Shown: positions 27,036-36,340 of the stretch, one piece after another | How positions within the stretch are numbered: the first letter of the stretch is position 1 | Layout of the letters: the number at the start of each line of letters is the position of its first letter | Assembly (NCBI RefSeq): GCF_001708505.1 | Contig: NZ_CP015992.1 | Coordinates: 1,860,001 to 1,924,000 of the forward strand | Length of the DNA stretch: 64,000 bases | Reading direction: 5' to 3' | DNA from: Pseudomonas sp. TCU-HL1 | Lineage (GTDB): Bacteria > Pseudomonadota > Gammaproteobacteria > Pseudomonadales > Pseudomonadaceae | Notes under the pieces: model-generated | The model's input: only the letters and a program-made list of their open reading frames with translations | The model's database searches: none | Told to the model about the DNA's origin: nothing | Translations under genes and position numbers: made by a program

Positions 27036-28784
27036 ATGCAGTTGCCCAGTAGTTCCAGTGCGCCCCGTGGCGCGAGCGAAGAGCGATTCGACAACCTGAT
27101 CCGCTTGCTCAGGCGCCGGTTTGGTGTCATGGCCACCTTGCTGACCACGGGCGCCGGGGACATCCAGCAGGTCCGCAGCTACGACGGGCCGGCATGCGCC
27201 CCGGCGTTGCCAGATGGCCTGGTTCTGTTCCCGCCGGGCATTCGTGGGGCTGATCCGCTGGTCATGCCCGATATCCTTCAGCAACCGCACTGGTACCCGG
27301 ATGGGCTGGCGCAAGCGTTGCCCGGCCTGCGCTTTCTAGCCGCCTGTCCCCTGTTGGTGCCCGATGGCGGCCCGACGGGCCTGCTCTGGCTCCTGCACGA
27401 TCAGCCCCGCGATCTGGACGTTGAAGGGCAGCAAGTGTTACGCGATTTCGCCGCGCTGGCTGCCGGGATGCTGGCCGACCGGTTGAAGCTGAAGCATGTC
27501 CAGGAGCGCGAGGAGCGTATGGCCCTGGCCATCTCTGGCAGCGGCACCGGTATCTGGGACCGCAATGCCGTGACCGGTGAAATCCATTACTCCAGCGATT
27601 GGAAGGCGCTGCTCGGGTACGCCGACAACGAGGTGGGCAACCGTATAGAGGAAAGCTACACCCGCATCCATCCCGAAGACCTGGCCTATGTGCAGGCCAC
27701 CATCCAGGCCCACTTCGACGGCCGCACCGAAGCCTACGAGGTGGAGCACCGCTTGCGTTGCCGGGACGGCCGCTACAAGTGGGTGTGCAGCCGCGGCAAG
27801 GTGGTGGAGCGGGACGAATCGGGCAGGCCCCTGCGCATGGTAGGCACCACCACCGACGTGACCGCCATGCGCAACCTTGCCGAGAAGGCACAGCAGGCGG
27901 CGGCGCTGATGGCCGACCTGACCAACGAAATCCCCGGCATGGTCTTCCAGTACCGGCGCCAGCTGGACGGCCGCTCGTTCTTTACCTATGTCAGCAACGG
28001 TGCCCGCGAGATCTATGGGGTGACGCCGGAGCAGTTGACGCAGGACGCCGACACGCTACTTGGCATCATTCACCCGGATGACCTGCTGGTTTACTTCGAT
28101 TCCCTGGAGCGCTCCGCTCGCGACCTCAAGCCCTGGCACCTGGAGTACCGTGTGCAGTTGCCCGGGCGCGGCCTTTCCTGGCGCCAGGGGGACGCGCGCC
28201 CCCGGCCGCTGGCGGACGGCAGCGTGCTCTGGCACGGCTTCATCACCGATGTCACCGAGCGCAAGCTGATCGAGGCCGAGCTACAAGTCTTCGCCACCAC
28301 CGATTCCCTCACCCAGCTTTCCAATCGCCGGCACTTCATGACGCAGCTGGATGCCGAGCTGGCGCGTGTGCAGCGAACCGAGGGTTACGGCGCGGCTATC
28401 CTGATGTTCGACCTGGACCACTTCAAGGCCATCAACGACCGCTGGGGCCACTCGGTGGGAGACCAGGCGCTGCGGCATTTCTCGTCGATCCTCCGTGCCC
28501 AGCTGCGCCGCACTGATGCTGCCGGGCGCATGGGCGGGGAAGAGTTCGCCGTGGTGCTGAGCAATGCGTCCATCGAGGAAGCCCGGTTGTTCGCCGAGCG
28601 GGTCCAGGGCGAGCTGGCCAGTTCTCCCGTGGTACATGGCGACGAGCGCCTGGTGCTGGCCGTCAGCGTCGGCGTCGCCACGTTGCTCCCCGCCGACAGC
28701 AGCGGCGAAGTCGCCCTGTCGCGCTGCGACATGGCGCTGTATCGGGCCAAGCGGGGTGGGCGCAACCGGGTCGAGTGCCACTGA
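27036..28784 (+). CDS. GAF-like/PAS/PAS/GGDEF diguanylate cyclase
   Basis: A 582-residue cytoplasmic sensor enzyme. Residues 15-155 resemble a GAF domain (RLLRRRFGVMATLLTTGAGD). Two PAS-PAC modules follow at about 165-285 (SGSGTGIWDRNAVTGEIHYS) and 295-412. The GGDEF domain lies at about 420-582 with active-site RMGGEEF and an upstream inhibitory-site RRTD, so it should make c-di-GMP and be product-inhibited. No transmembrane helix and no EAL domain. PAS domains suggest control by light, redox or a small ligand. It stands alone. Confidence 0.9.
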   Translation: MQLPSSSSAPRGASEERFDNLIRLLRRRFGVMATLLTTGAGDIQQVRSYDGPACAPALPDGLVLFPPGIRGADPLVMPDILQQPHWYPDGLAQALPGLRFLAACPLLVPDGGPTGLLWLLHDQPRDLDVEGQQVLRDFAALAAGMLADRLKLKHVQEREERMALAISGSGTGIWDRNAVTGEIHYSSDWKALLGYADNEVGNRIEESYTRIHPEDLAYVQATIQAHFDGRTEAYEVEHRLRCRDGRYKWVCSRGKVVERDESGRPLRMVGTTTDVTAMRNLAEKAQQAAALMADLTNEIPGMVFQYRRQLDGRSFFTYVSNGAREIYGVTPEQLTQDADTLLGIIHPDDLLVYFDSLERSARDLKPWHLEYRVQLPGRGLSWRQGDARPRPLADGSVLWHGFITDVTERKLIEAELQVFATTDSLTQLSNRRHFMTQLDAELARVQRTEGYGAAILMFDLDHFKAINDRWGHSVGDQALRHFSSILRAQLRRTDAAGRMGGEEFAVVLSNASIEEARLFAERVQGELASSPVVHGDERLVLAVSVGVATLLPADSSGEVALSRCDMALYRAKRGGRNRVECH

Positions 28785-28884
28785 GCCCGTCGTCGCCCGG
28801 CCCGGTCGCTAAATGCCACGGAGAGTGCACAGGAAGGGGCGGAATCGCGCATCATTGGGCGCAGCCAGCTTGAAGGAGGTTTCC

Positions 28885-29736
28885 ATGGCGGTCATGTCAT
28901 CCGTTCTGCGCCTTGCCGCACTGCCGCTGGGGCTGGTGCTTGCCGGCACTACCGTGGCGAGTGAGGAGACGCAGCTGGTCGAGTCGATCAACGTCTATCG
29001 CGGTCAGGTGCAGCCTTGTGCCGGCCAGGCTTCGATGGAACTGCCGCCGCTCAAGCCCGATCCGCGCCTGATCCTGCCGGCCGGTGGCATCGGCGACCTG
29101 CAAGCGGCGCTGACCCGCACGGCCTATCCGCTGGTCAATGTGCAGGCCATCAACCTCTCCGGCCCGCGTGATGCCCAGTCGGCCATGAAAGCCCTGCAGG
29201 AAAGCTTCTGCCAGGTGGTGCTGGACCCGCAGTTCGTGGATGTTGGCGTGAGCCGCGCGGGCGAGGATTGGCGCATCGTCCTGGCGCGGCCGCTGTTGGC
29301 CGGTGGCCTGGGGGACTGGCAGGCGGAAGGGCAGAAGGTGCTGGAACGCATCAACGCCGCCCGTGGCCAGGCCCGCCAATGCGGCGCCCAGTCCTTTGCC
29401 GCCGCCGCGCCGCTGACCTGGAACGCGACCCTGGCCGGGGCAGCCCAGGAACACACCCGCGCCATGGCCAACCAGAACTTCTTCGACCACAAGGACCGCG
29501 ACGGCCGTACCCCCGGCGACCGGGCGGAACTGGCCGGTTATTCCGCCCAGCTGATTGGCGAGAACATCGCCGCCGGCCTGGATACCTCCAGCAAGGTGGT
29601 GGACGGTTGGCTGGCCAGCCCGGGCCACTGCGCCAACCTGATGAACCCGCAGTTCCGCGAGCTGGGCGCGGCCTACGCGGTGGACCCGAAGAGCGACGCA
29701 GGCATCTACTGGACGGCGATGTTCGGGGCGCAGTAA
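28885..29736 (+). CDS. Secreted CAP-domain (SCP/YkwD) protein
   Basis: A 283-residue exported protein with a signal peptide (1-26) and ATG behind AAGGAGG. Residues 30-145 form an N-terminal domain with two Cys (QPCAG and SFCQVVL) that I do not recognise. Residues 155-283 are a CAP domain with AGAAQEHTRAMANQNFFDHK, GENIAAG and SPGHCANLMNPQFRELG, carrying the His/Glu cluster of the family. Bacterial CAP proteins are extracytoplasmic and of uncertain activity. No operon partner. Confidence 0.85.
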   Translation: MAVMSSVLRLAALPLGLVLAGTTVASEETQLVESINVYRGQVQPCAGQASMELPPLKPDPRLILPAGGIGDLQAALTRTAYPLVNVQAINLSGPRDAQSAMKALQESFCQVVLDPQFVDVGVSRAGEDWRIVLARPLLAGGLGDWQAEGQKVLERINAARGQARQCGAQSFAAAAPLTWNATLAGAAQEHTRAMANQNFFDHKDRDGRTPGDRAELAGYSAQLIGENIAAGLDTSSKVVDGWLASPGHCANLMNPQFRELGAAYAVDPKSDAGIYWTAMFGAQ

Positions 29737-29754
29737 GCGCCCCTTCTTCAATGC

Positions 29755-29836
29755 GGTAGGGTGCGCCGCGCGCACCAGCGGCTGAGCGTCGCGCCGGACC
29801 GATCCCATAGTCGGTGCGCACAGCACACCCTACAGT
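29755..29836. repeat. GTAGGGTGCG...CGCACACCCTAC imperfect inverted repeat
   Basis: GGTAGGGTGCGCCGCGCGCA on the left and GTGCGCACAGCACACCCTAC on the right form an 80-base dyad of the dispersed GTAGGGTG class, between convergent genes. Confidence 0.6.
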
Positions 29837-29909
29837 CAGGTGCCAGCGTCATATCGAGAAGTCCAGGTACTCCGAACGTGGATACTCACTGGGGACCCGC
29901 GCTGCGCCT

Positions 29910-30692
29910 TCAGTCCTGGCTGAGATGGGCTGCGAAACCGCTCAGGCTCGGGGCGAGGTCGGATCGAAGGGTGAGGGCGGGGATTTCGTATTCGCCCGCG
30001 TTCTGCTTGCGGTAGGGGATGGGGGGCGTCTGCCAGAGCGTGTCCAGGCGCTGCCCCAATTCTTCGCGAACGGCAGCGAAGCGGGGTTCGTCCATGCGGC
30101 TGGTGCGGTAGACCAGGAAGGGCGGCAGCACATCAAAGCCGGGGTAGTGCAGGATGCCGTGCTGGATGGGGAATAGCAGCTCATCGATAGGGCCGTTGAT
30201 GCCTCGTGGGCTGTAGTGGGAGTCCCAGCCGCCGGTGGTGACGATCAGCATGGCGCGCTTGCCGGCCAGGTTGCCCTCACCGTAGCGAGAGCCCCAGCGG
30301 TTGTCGGAGTGCTCGCCCACGCCGTAGGCGAAACCATAGGCGTAGACGCGCTCGACCCAGCCCTTGAGGATCGCCGGCATGGTGAACCACCACATCGGGA
30401 ACTGCAGGATCAGCGCATCGGCCCAGCACAGCTTGTCCTGCTCGCGGGAGATGTCGTCGCTCTGCCGGCCATTGGCGAACGCCTGCTTGGAGTCTCCGGA
30501 CGGGGAAAATGGCATACCAGGCTGGTAGTCGAGGTGGTCATCGGCGTCCAGCGTGGCCTTCCAGCCCATCGCATAGAGGTCGCTGACCTGTACCTGGTGG
30601 CCGGCAGCTTCGAGACGTTGCACGGCGAAATCCTTGAGGGCGCCGTTGAGAGAGCGGGGTTCGGGGTGGGCAAAGACGATCAGGACGTTCAT
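29910..30692 (-). CDS. NAD(P)H:quinone reductase, flavodoxin-like (NQO1/KefF type)
   Basis: A 260-residue flavoprotein. It begins MNVLIVFAHPEPRSLNGALK, with an FMN/FAD-phosphate loop, and has LILQFPMWWFTMPAILKGW as the isoalloxazine-contacting segment and VTTGGWDSHYSPRGINGP. It reduces quinones or similar electrophiles. It is divergent from a LysR gene with 86 bases between starts, so the regulator probably controls it. This is the third quinone-reductase-type gene in the window. Confidence 0.87.
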   Translation of the reverse strand: MNVLIVFAHPEPRSLNGALKDFAVQRLEAAGHQVQVSDLYAMGWKATLDADDHLDYQPGMPFSPSGDSKQAFANGRQSDDISREQDKLCWADALILQFPMWWFTMPAILKGWVERVYAYGFAYGVGEHSDNRWGSRYGEGNLAGKRAMLIVTTGGWDSHYSPRGINGPIDELLFPIQHGILHYPGFDVLPPFLVYRTSRMDEPRFAAVREELGQRLDTLWQTPPIPYRKQNAGEYEIPALTLRSDLAPSLSGFAAHLSQD

Positions 30693-30778
30693 GGGGACAA
30701 CCTCCAGTGCGAGATGGGCGCAGGATGGTACTCCGCCAGGTATATTGGAAATGAATATCCAGTATTCCAGGTATTGCA

Positions 30779-31672
30779 ATGAATAATTTAAGGCGGCTGG
30801 ACCTCAACCTGTTGGTAACCCTGGACGTGCTGCTGGCCGAGCACAACGTGACCCGCGCGGCGGAGCGGCTGAACTTCTCCCAGCCTACGGTGAGCGTGCA
30901 TCTGGCCAAGCTGCGAGAGGTTTTCGACGATCCGCTGCTGCTGCCGGGACCGCGCGGCATGCGCCCGACCACGCGCGCCGAGGAGCTGCGCGAGCCCTTG
31001 CGCCAGGCGCTGGAGACCCTGGAGCAGGCGGTGGCGCCGGCCAGTGCCTTTGATCCCGTCCAGGCGCAAAAGACCTGGCGCGTGGCCGCCACCGACTATG
31101 GCGAGTCGTCCATTGTGCTGCCGGCCCTGGCCGGACTGCGGGCTCGGGCCCCAGGCACCCGGCTGGCCGTGGTGGAGATGGCACCCGCACGCATCGCCCG
31201 ACAGGCAGAGCAGGGGGAAATTGACCTGGCCTTCCACACCGTCGAAGGCTCACCGCACAACCTGCGGCGCCGCACTCTGTTCGCCGAACGCTATGTGCTG
31301 GCGGGCCGTGTCGGTCATCCGGGGTTGACGCGACGGCCGACCTTGAAACAGTTCTGCGCGTTGGAGCAGGTGATCGTCTCGCCCGATGGTGGCGGTTTCC
31401 ACGGCATTACCGACGAGACTCTGGCGGAGCGGGGGCTGGAGCGGCGGGTTGTGCTGTCGGTGCCGCATTTCCTCTTCCTGCGCTCGGTGCTGGAAAGCAC
31501 CGACCTGGTGGCCATGCTGCCCGAGCGCCTGGTACGGGGCAGCACTTCCCTGACCGTGGTGGAGGCGCCGCTGGAGATACCGGGCTACGAGATGGCCATG
31601 TTGTGGCACGAACGCTCCCACCGCGACCCGGCGCACCAGTGGCTGCGGGAGCAGATCGTCCAGGCGGTGTGA
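30779..31672 (+). CDS. LysR-family regulator of the divergent quinone reductase
   Basis: A 297-residue LTTR with DNA-binding helices at residues 20-45 (NVTRAAERLNFSQPTVSVHL) and a NodD/NahR-like start (LRRLDLNLLVTLDVLLAEHN). The effector domain follows with the usual two Rossmann-like lobes. The 86-base divergent promoter region contains AT-rich near-palindromes such as GGAAATGAATATCCAGTATT, where it may bind. Confidence 0.87.
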   Translation: MNNLRRLDLNLLVTLDVLLAEHNVTRAAERLNFSQPTVSVHLAKLREVFDDPLLLPGPRGMRPTTRAEELREPLRQALETLEQAVAPASAFDPVQAQKTWRVAATDYGESSIVLPALAGLRARAPGTRLAVVEMAPARIARQAEQGEIDLAFHTVEGSPHNLRRRTLFAERYVLAGRVGHPGLTRRPTLKQFCALEQVIVSPDGGGFHGITDETLAERGLERRVVLSVPHFLFLRSVLESTDLVAMLPERLVRGSTSLTVVEAPLEIPGYEMAMLWHERSHRDPAHQWLREQIVQAV

Positions 31673-31675
31673 AAC

Positions 31676-31742
31676 TTGTAGGAGCGAGCTTGCTCGCGAA
31701 CCTTCTGAGCCGACCTTTCGCGAGCAAGCTCGCTCCGACACA
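31676..31742. repeat. Inverted REP pair (REPIN)
   Basis: GTAGGAGCGAGCTTGCTCGCG at the left and CGCGAGCAAGCTCGCTCCGA at the right face each other around a short spacer, the standard paired-REP form of Pseudomonas. A RAYT transposase remnant, the enzyme class that moves REPs, is at 38.1 kb. Confidence 0.8.
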
Positions 31743-31767
31743 AAGTCCGCATTGAAGGCGGAAACGA

Positions 31768-31796
31768 CGACGGGAGCCCTTGGGCTCCCGTCGAGG
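31768..31796 (-). terminator. Hairpin terminator after allE
   Basis: CGACGGGAGCCC-TTG-GGCTCCCGTCG directly after the allE stop. The stem is strong but the T tract is poor. Confidence 0.6.
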
Positions 31797-31799
31797 TGA

Positions 31800-32636
31800 T
31801 CAGTGCGGCTGGTTCAGGGTCAGTCGCATGTGGCGGTTCACATCCTTGTACAGCAGGTAGCGGAAGCGACCCGGGCCACCGGAGTAGCAGGCCTGCGGGC
31901 AGAAGGCGCGCAGCCACATGAAGTCGCCGGCTTCCACCTCGACCCAGTCCTGGTTCAGGCGATACACCGCCTTGCCTTCCAGCACGTACAGGCCGTGTTC
32001 CATCACGTGGGTTTCGGCGAAGGGGATCACGCCGCCCGGCTCGAAGTTGACGATGTTGACGTGCATGTCATGACGCATGTCGGCCATGTCGACGAAGCGG
32101 GTGGTGCTCCAGCGGCCTTCGGTATCCGGCATCACCTTCGGCTCGATGTCCTGCTCGTTGGTGACGAAGGCTTCCGGCAGCGGTACGCCGTCGACTTTCT
32201 GGTAGTGCTTGCGAATCCAGTGGAAGCGGGTGTGCTGGCCGGAGGTATTGCGCACCTTGTAGTCGGCACCCGGCGGAATGAAGGCGTAGCCTCCCGGCTG
32301 CATGGTGTGGACCTGGCCTTGCAGGGTAAGGGTCAGCTCACCTTCCACGATGAACAGTACCGCTTCGGCGTTGACGTCCTGCTCGGGCTTGTCGCTGCCG
32401 CCATTGGGGGCGAGCTCGACGATGTACTGGGAGAAGGTCTCGGCGAAACCGGACAGCGGGCGGGCGATGACCCACATGCGCATGTTGTCCCAGAAGGGCA
32501 GGTGGCTGGTGACGATGTCACGCATCACGCCCTTGGGGATCACGGCATAGGCTTCGGTGAACATCGCGCGGTCGGTGAGCAGCTCGGTCTGTGCCGGGTG
32601 CCCGCCGTGCGGCGCGTAATAGCTAGATTTGGCCAT
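31800..32636 (-). CDS. allE: (S)-ureidoglycine aminohydrolase, bicupin
   Basis: A 278-residue double cupin. The first cupin has VLFIVEGELTLTLQG and GGYAFIPPGADY. The second has IPFAETHVMEHGLYVLEGK with the metal-binding His/Glu set. AllE-type enzymes remove ammonia from (S)-ureidoglycine to give ureidoglycolate in allantoin breakdown. The start is the ATG after GAGGAA. Other allantoin genes are not adjacent, so the assignment rests on the protein alone plus a LysR gene upstream on the same strand. Confidence 0.82.
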   Translation of the reverse strand: MAKSSYYAPHGGHPAQTELLTDRAMFTEAYAVIPKGVMRDIVTSHLPFWDNMRMWVIARPLSGFAETFSQYIVELAPNGGSDKPEQDVNAEAVLFIVEGELTLTLQGQVHTMQPGGYAFIPPGADYKVRNTSGQHTRFHWIRKHYQKVDGVPLPEAFVTNEQDIEPKVMPDTEGRWSTTRFVDMADMRHDMHVNIVNFEPGGVIPFAETHVMEHGLYVLEGKAVYRLNQDWVEVEAGDFMWLRAFCPQACYSGGPGRFRYLLYKDVNRHMRLTLNQPH

Positions 32637-32821
32637 GGGGTAGTTCCTCATTGTTGTCTTGCTGCCTGGCGCGCGGCGCCAGGGCGAACAATTCGTGCAG
32701 ATCGGTGCGCCACCGGGGCGCTGGCCGTCGCTGGGAACCACGATATCCAGCGACGGTTTCATGCACAAATTAAATGTTGGAATCCGCCGTATTCAGTTTT
32801 CAAATGCGAGATTTGCACCGC

Positions 32822-33706
32822 TCAGCCTCGTGTGTCCTGGGCCAGCACCCGCGAAAGCACACGAGCGAGCTCCTTAACCATCGGGTCTGCCGCCGGGCGA
32901 TGGAGCAGGGCCACTTCGAACACATCCACCGGCGGCAGCCCCGTGTCCTTCGGCACCACGGCATGGCCCGCCATCACCGCTCGCAATGGCAGCAGACCAA
33001 TGCCCATGCCGTCTGCAATGGCGGACTGGATGCCGCTCAGACTCGAACTGGTAAAGCTGATGTGCCAGCGCCGTCCTACGGATTCCAGCGCGGCGATCAT
33101 CTCGTCGCGGTACACCCCGCGCGGCGGGAAGGTGACGATGGGCAGCGGGTCGAGGTCGATGCAGGGGTTGTTGGCGCTGTCGACCCAGCGCGTCTTCTCC
33201 GGCCAGCAGGCCACCGCTTCGCGGCTGTTCTGGCGTTGCTTGAGCAGCACCAGGTCAAGTTCGCCGCGATCGTAGCTGGCGGAAAGGTCGCGGCTGAGCC
33301 CGCTGGTGACTTCCAGCTTCACCTGTGGATAACGCCGGTTGAAGGCCGCCAGCTGCTCGGTGGTGCGTCCGCTGGCGAAATCGTCCGGCACGCCGATGCG
33401 TACCGTCAGCGCGACCGTGGCGCCAGAGAGCGCCTCGACCATCTCGTCGTTCAGGGCCAGCAGGCGCCGCGCATAGCCCAGCAGCGTCTCGCCGGCATCG
33501 GTGGGCAGCACGTCGCGGTTGCCGCGCTCCAGCAGACGATGCCCGGCCATTTCCTCCAGGCGGCGGATCTTCTGGCTGATGGTGGATTGGGTCGAATGCA
33601 GGCGCGTTGCGGCCGTGGTGAAGCTGCCGCAGTCAGCCACGGTGACGATGGCTCTCAGCAGGTCGAGGTCGAACAGGCGGGTATTCGATTTGTCACTTTC
33701 GCTCAT
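32822..33706 (-). CDS. LysR-family regulator upstream of allE
   Basis: A 294-residue LTTR with a helix-turn-helix over residues 25-50 (FTTAATRLHSTQSTISQKI) and effector domain features (VRIGVPDDFASG, GVYRDEMIAAL). It precedes allE on the same strand with 185 bases between. Either it reads into allE or it acts on a promoter in that gap. The effector may be a purine-catabolic intermediate, by context only. Confidence 0.83.
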   Translation of the reverse strand: MSESDKSNTRLFDLDLLRAIVTVADCGSFTTAATRLHSTQSTISQKIRRLEEMAGHRLLERGNRDVLPTDAGETLLGYARRLLALNDEMVEALSGATVALTVRIGVPDDFASGRTTEQLAAFNRRYPQVKLEVTSGLSRDLSASYDRGELDLVLLKQRQNSREAVACWPEKTRWVDSANNPCIDLDPLPIVTFPPRGVYRDEMIAALESVGRRWHISFTSSSLSGIQSAIADGMGIGLLPLRAVMAGHAVVPKDTGLPPVDVFEVALLHRPAADPMVKELARVLSRVLAQDTRG

Positions 33707-33787
33707 GGCGGTATCGATTTTCTGAATGTCGATTCCGCTTTTAACAGCTCGCCTGCGCCCCGGCAATGCACCCCGCGTCCGCTGCGA

Positions 33788-34021
33788 TCAGAGATCGGCG
33801 TTCTGACTCCAGGGATCGCTGCTTTTCCCGCGCCTGTCGACTTGGCGGCGGTCCTGCTCGAAGCGGATTGACTGACGACGATCAGCGCCCTTGCGCCGAT
33901 CACCACCTCCACGGGTATCGATCTTGAACACCGCCTTGCCACGGGAAGACGGCGCCGCTGCAGTTGGCGCAATGGGTTCAAGGCTGAGTGCGTCGAGGTT
34001 CAGCTTGTCGTTGGTGTTCAT
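33788..34021 (-). CDS. Small protein with repeated DRR motifs
   Basis: A 77-residue soluble protein. The N-terminal 30 residues are polar and probably disordered. The C-terminal part has four evenly placed DRR motifs: GGGDRRKG, GADRRQS, EQDRRQ and QVDRRG. Such RR-rich short proteins are annotated as hypothetical in Pseudomonas. The pattern could bind RNA or anionic ligands. No function is known to me. Confidence 0.55.
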   Translation of the reverse strand: MNTNDKLNLDALSLEPIAPTAAAPSSRGKAVFKIDTRGGGDRRKGADRRQSIRFEQDRRQVDRRGKSSDPWSQNADL

Positions 34022-34331
34022 CGCTCGCTCCGGTGGATCGACAACAACCAGAGGGTAGATTGGGGACTGTCCCCACACTTGGGGGATGGCATGAGCGGGC
34101 GATTGCGTTGACCGATGGGTAACTGTGTCGCAGTCCGCTGGATATCGAAGGCGGTGATCGTATCTGACAGGTTCGCGATCCATGGGGAAACTGTATTGGG
34201 CTCAGGCAGCGTGGCAAATCTCGTCCCGCGTGAGCTTCCGTAGGATGGGTGGAGCTTGCGATACCCATCAGCCTGATCACGATTGGCATCACTGTGCTCG
34301 TTTTGCCACACGAACTGGTCGACCTACGGGG

Positions 34332-36098
34332 CTAGGCCGTCCAGTCGATATTGTGCCCCTCGAGGTACGCATCCACCGCCGAGCCTACCGTCGGATGGAA
34401 TACGTCACTGCCTATCTGCTCCAGCACGCCCAGGCGCAGCATCTTGTCCTTGACCGGGTCCTTCATCTCGGCGAAGCGCAGTTCGATCCCCTCCTTGCGC
34501 AACCAGCGCTCCAGCTCCACCAGCATGTCCGCCGAGGTGACGTCGACGCTGGTGACCGGCTCGGCGGCCACCACCACCCGGCGGACAGGCGTGGGGGACT
34601 GGGCGATGGCCTCCTGAATGCAGTTCTGGAATTGCTCGGCATTGGCGAAGAACAGCGGCGCGTCCCAGCGGAACAGCACCAGGCCGGGGGGCCGTCGGGC
34701 TTGCGGGTAGCGCGAGATGTCATGGTAGCCACGTAGGCCGTCGACGCGGCCGAGGACCGCGTGATGCGGGCGCCAGCCATCCCAGAGGAACTCGATCACC
34801 GCGATCACCACGGCCAGGCCGATGCCGGGCACGGCGCCAAGTACGACGACACCGATCAGGCAGACGATGGACAGCCAGAACTCCCAGCGCTGGATGCAGT
34901 AGAGGCGCCGCAGGTCCCTGAACTCGAATAGCCCGATGGCAGAGGCGATGACCACCGCGGCGAGTGCGCTTTCGGGCAGGTGTCTGAGCAGGTTGGGGCC
35001 GAGCAGCAACAGCAGGGCCACGCCCAGGGCACCGAATACACCCGTCAGTTGGGTCTTGGCGCCGGCTGCCTCGGCCACCGGTGTACGCGACGAACTGCTG
35101 CTGATCGGAATCCCCTGGAACAGGCTGGTGGCGAAGTTGGCCACGCCCAGGCCGATCATCTCCTGGTTCGGGTTCACCCGCGTATTGGTCTTGGCCGCAT
35201 AGGTGCGGGAGAGCACGCTGGTATCGGCGAAGGCCACCAGTGCCACGGTGAAGCCGCCGATCAGCACGGCGGTCAGGTCCTCCATGTCGATCAGGGGCAG
35301 GGCGAAGCTTGGCAGTCCTTGGGGAAGTTCGCCCACCACCTTCACCGCGTGGTTGGCTTCCAGACCCAACGCTCCCACCACCAGGGTGGCTGCTACCACC
35401 GCAATGAGAATGCCCGGCACGCGCTCGAAACGCTTGAGCAGGAGGATGATCGCCAGGCTCCCGAGGCCCATGGCAGTGGCGTATCCGTTGGCCTCGCCGT
35501 CGAACACGGCCTCGAACAGACCCAGGGTATCGCGCAGCGGCCCGGCACTCTCGATGGAAACGCCAAAGAGCTTTGGCGTCTGGCTTATCAGCACCGTCAG
35601 CGCAATGCCGTTCATGTATCCGTAGCGAATCGGCTTGGATAGCAACTCGGTGACGAACCCCAGCCGCAACAGGCCGGCGGCGATGCAGATCAGTCCGGAT
35701 ACCAGCGCCATGGCACTGGCCAGGACGATGGCGCGTTGCGGGTCGCCGGCGGACAGCGGCAACACCACCGAAAGAATGATGGCGACCAAGGCCGAGTCCG
35801 GCCCGAGCACCATGAAACGGCTGGGGCCGAACAGCGCGTAGGCGAGCAGTGGAACGATGGTGGCATACAGGCCGTAGATGCCCGGAACCCCCGACGCCTC
35901 GGCATAGGCGATGCCCACCGGCACCAGCATGGCCGTGAGTACTAGGCCGGCGAGCAGGTCCCTTGGCAGCCAGCCGGGCTGGTAACCGCGTAGGACCTGC
36001 AGGCCAGGCACCCAGCGCCGCCAGCCGGAGGGCGCTGGGACAGGGGCGCCCGGCGGCCGTTCTGGCTTGGTGGGTTCGCGGGATGGGGCTTGGTCCAT
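34332..36098 (-). CDS. SulP-family anion permease with STAS domain
   Basis: A 588-residue SLC26/SulP transporter. After a Pro-rich cytoplasmic N-terminus come about twelve to fourteen membrane spans from residue 45 (YQPGWLPRDLLAGLVLTAML, then GIAYAEASGVPGIYGLY, the sulfate-transporter signature). A cytoplasmic STAS domain covers residues 450-580. Members move sulfate, bicarbonate or dicarboxylates. No carbonic anhydrase or sulfur gene is next to it, so the substrate is open. Confidence 0.9.
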   Translation of the reverse strand: MDQAPSREPTKPERPPGAPVPAPSGWRRWVPGLQVLRGYQPGWLPRDLLAGLVLTAMLVPVGIAYAEASGVPGIYGLYATIVPLLAYALFGPSRFMVLGPDSALVAIILSVVLPLSAGDPQRAIVLASAMALVSGLICIAAGLLRLGFVTELLSKPIRYGYMNGIALTVLISQTPKLFGVSIESAGPLRDTLGLFEAVFDGEANGYATAMGLGSLAIILLLKRFERVPGILIAVVAATLVVGALGLEANHAVKVVGELPQGLPSFALPLIDMEDLTAVLIGGFTVALVAFADTSVLSRTYAAKTNTRVNPNQEMIGLGVANFATSLFQGIPISSSSSRTPVAEAAGAKTQLTGVFGALGVALLLLLGPNLLRHLPESALAAVVIASAIGLFEFRDLRRLYCIQRWEFWLSIVCLIGVVVLGAVPGIGLAVVIAVIEFLWDGWRPHHAVLGRVDGLRGYHDISRYPQARRPPGLVLFRWDAPLFFANAEQFQNCIQEAIAQSPTPVRRVVVAAEPVTSVDVTSADMLVELERWLRKEGIELRFAEMKDPVKDKMLRLGVLEQIGSDVFHPTVGSAVDAYLEGHNIDWTA

Positions 36099-36340
36099 GG
36101 AGCGTTCCTGCCTCGTGTTGGCCTGATACCGGAAAGCAGCGTGTCATGAGAGGAAAGGTAGACCCACGGAGAGTGGGGGCGGTCTTTTTCCGCAGGGAAG
36201 TACGCCACCGACCAACCGCCTGACGGTGGCCGGACCAGTGCCTAGACTCATCAGGCATATGTCTCGTTGTCGTCCCTGACGGTGGGAAGTCTGACGCACC
36301 GCCAATGCTACGACTGGGTCCTTACTGGGAGGAGGCGGAC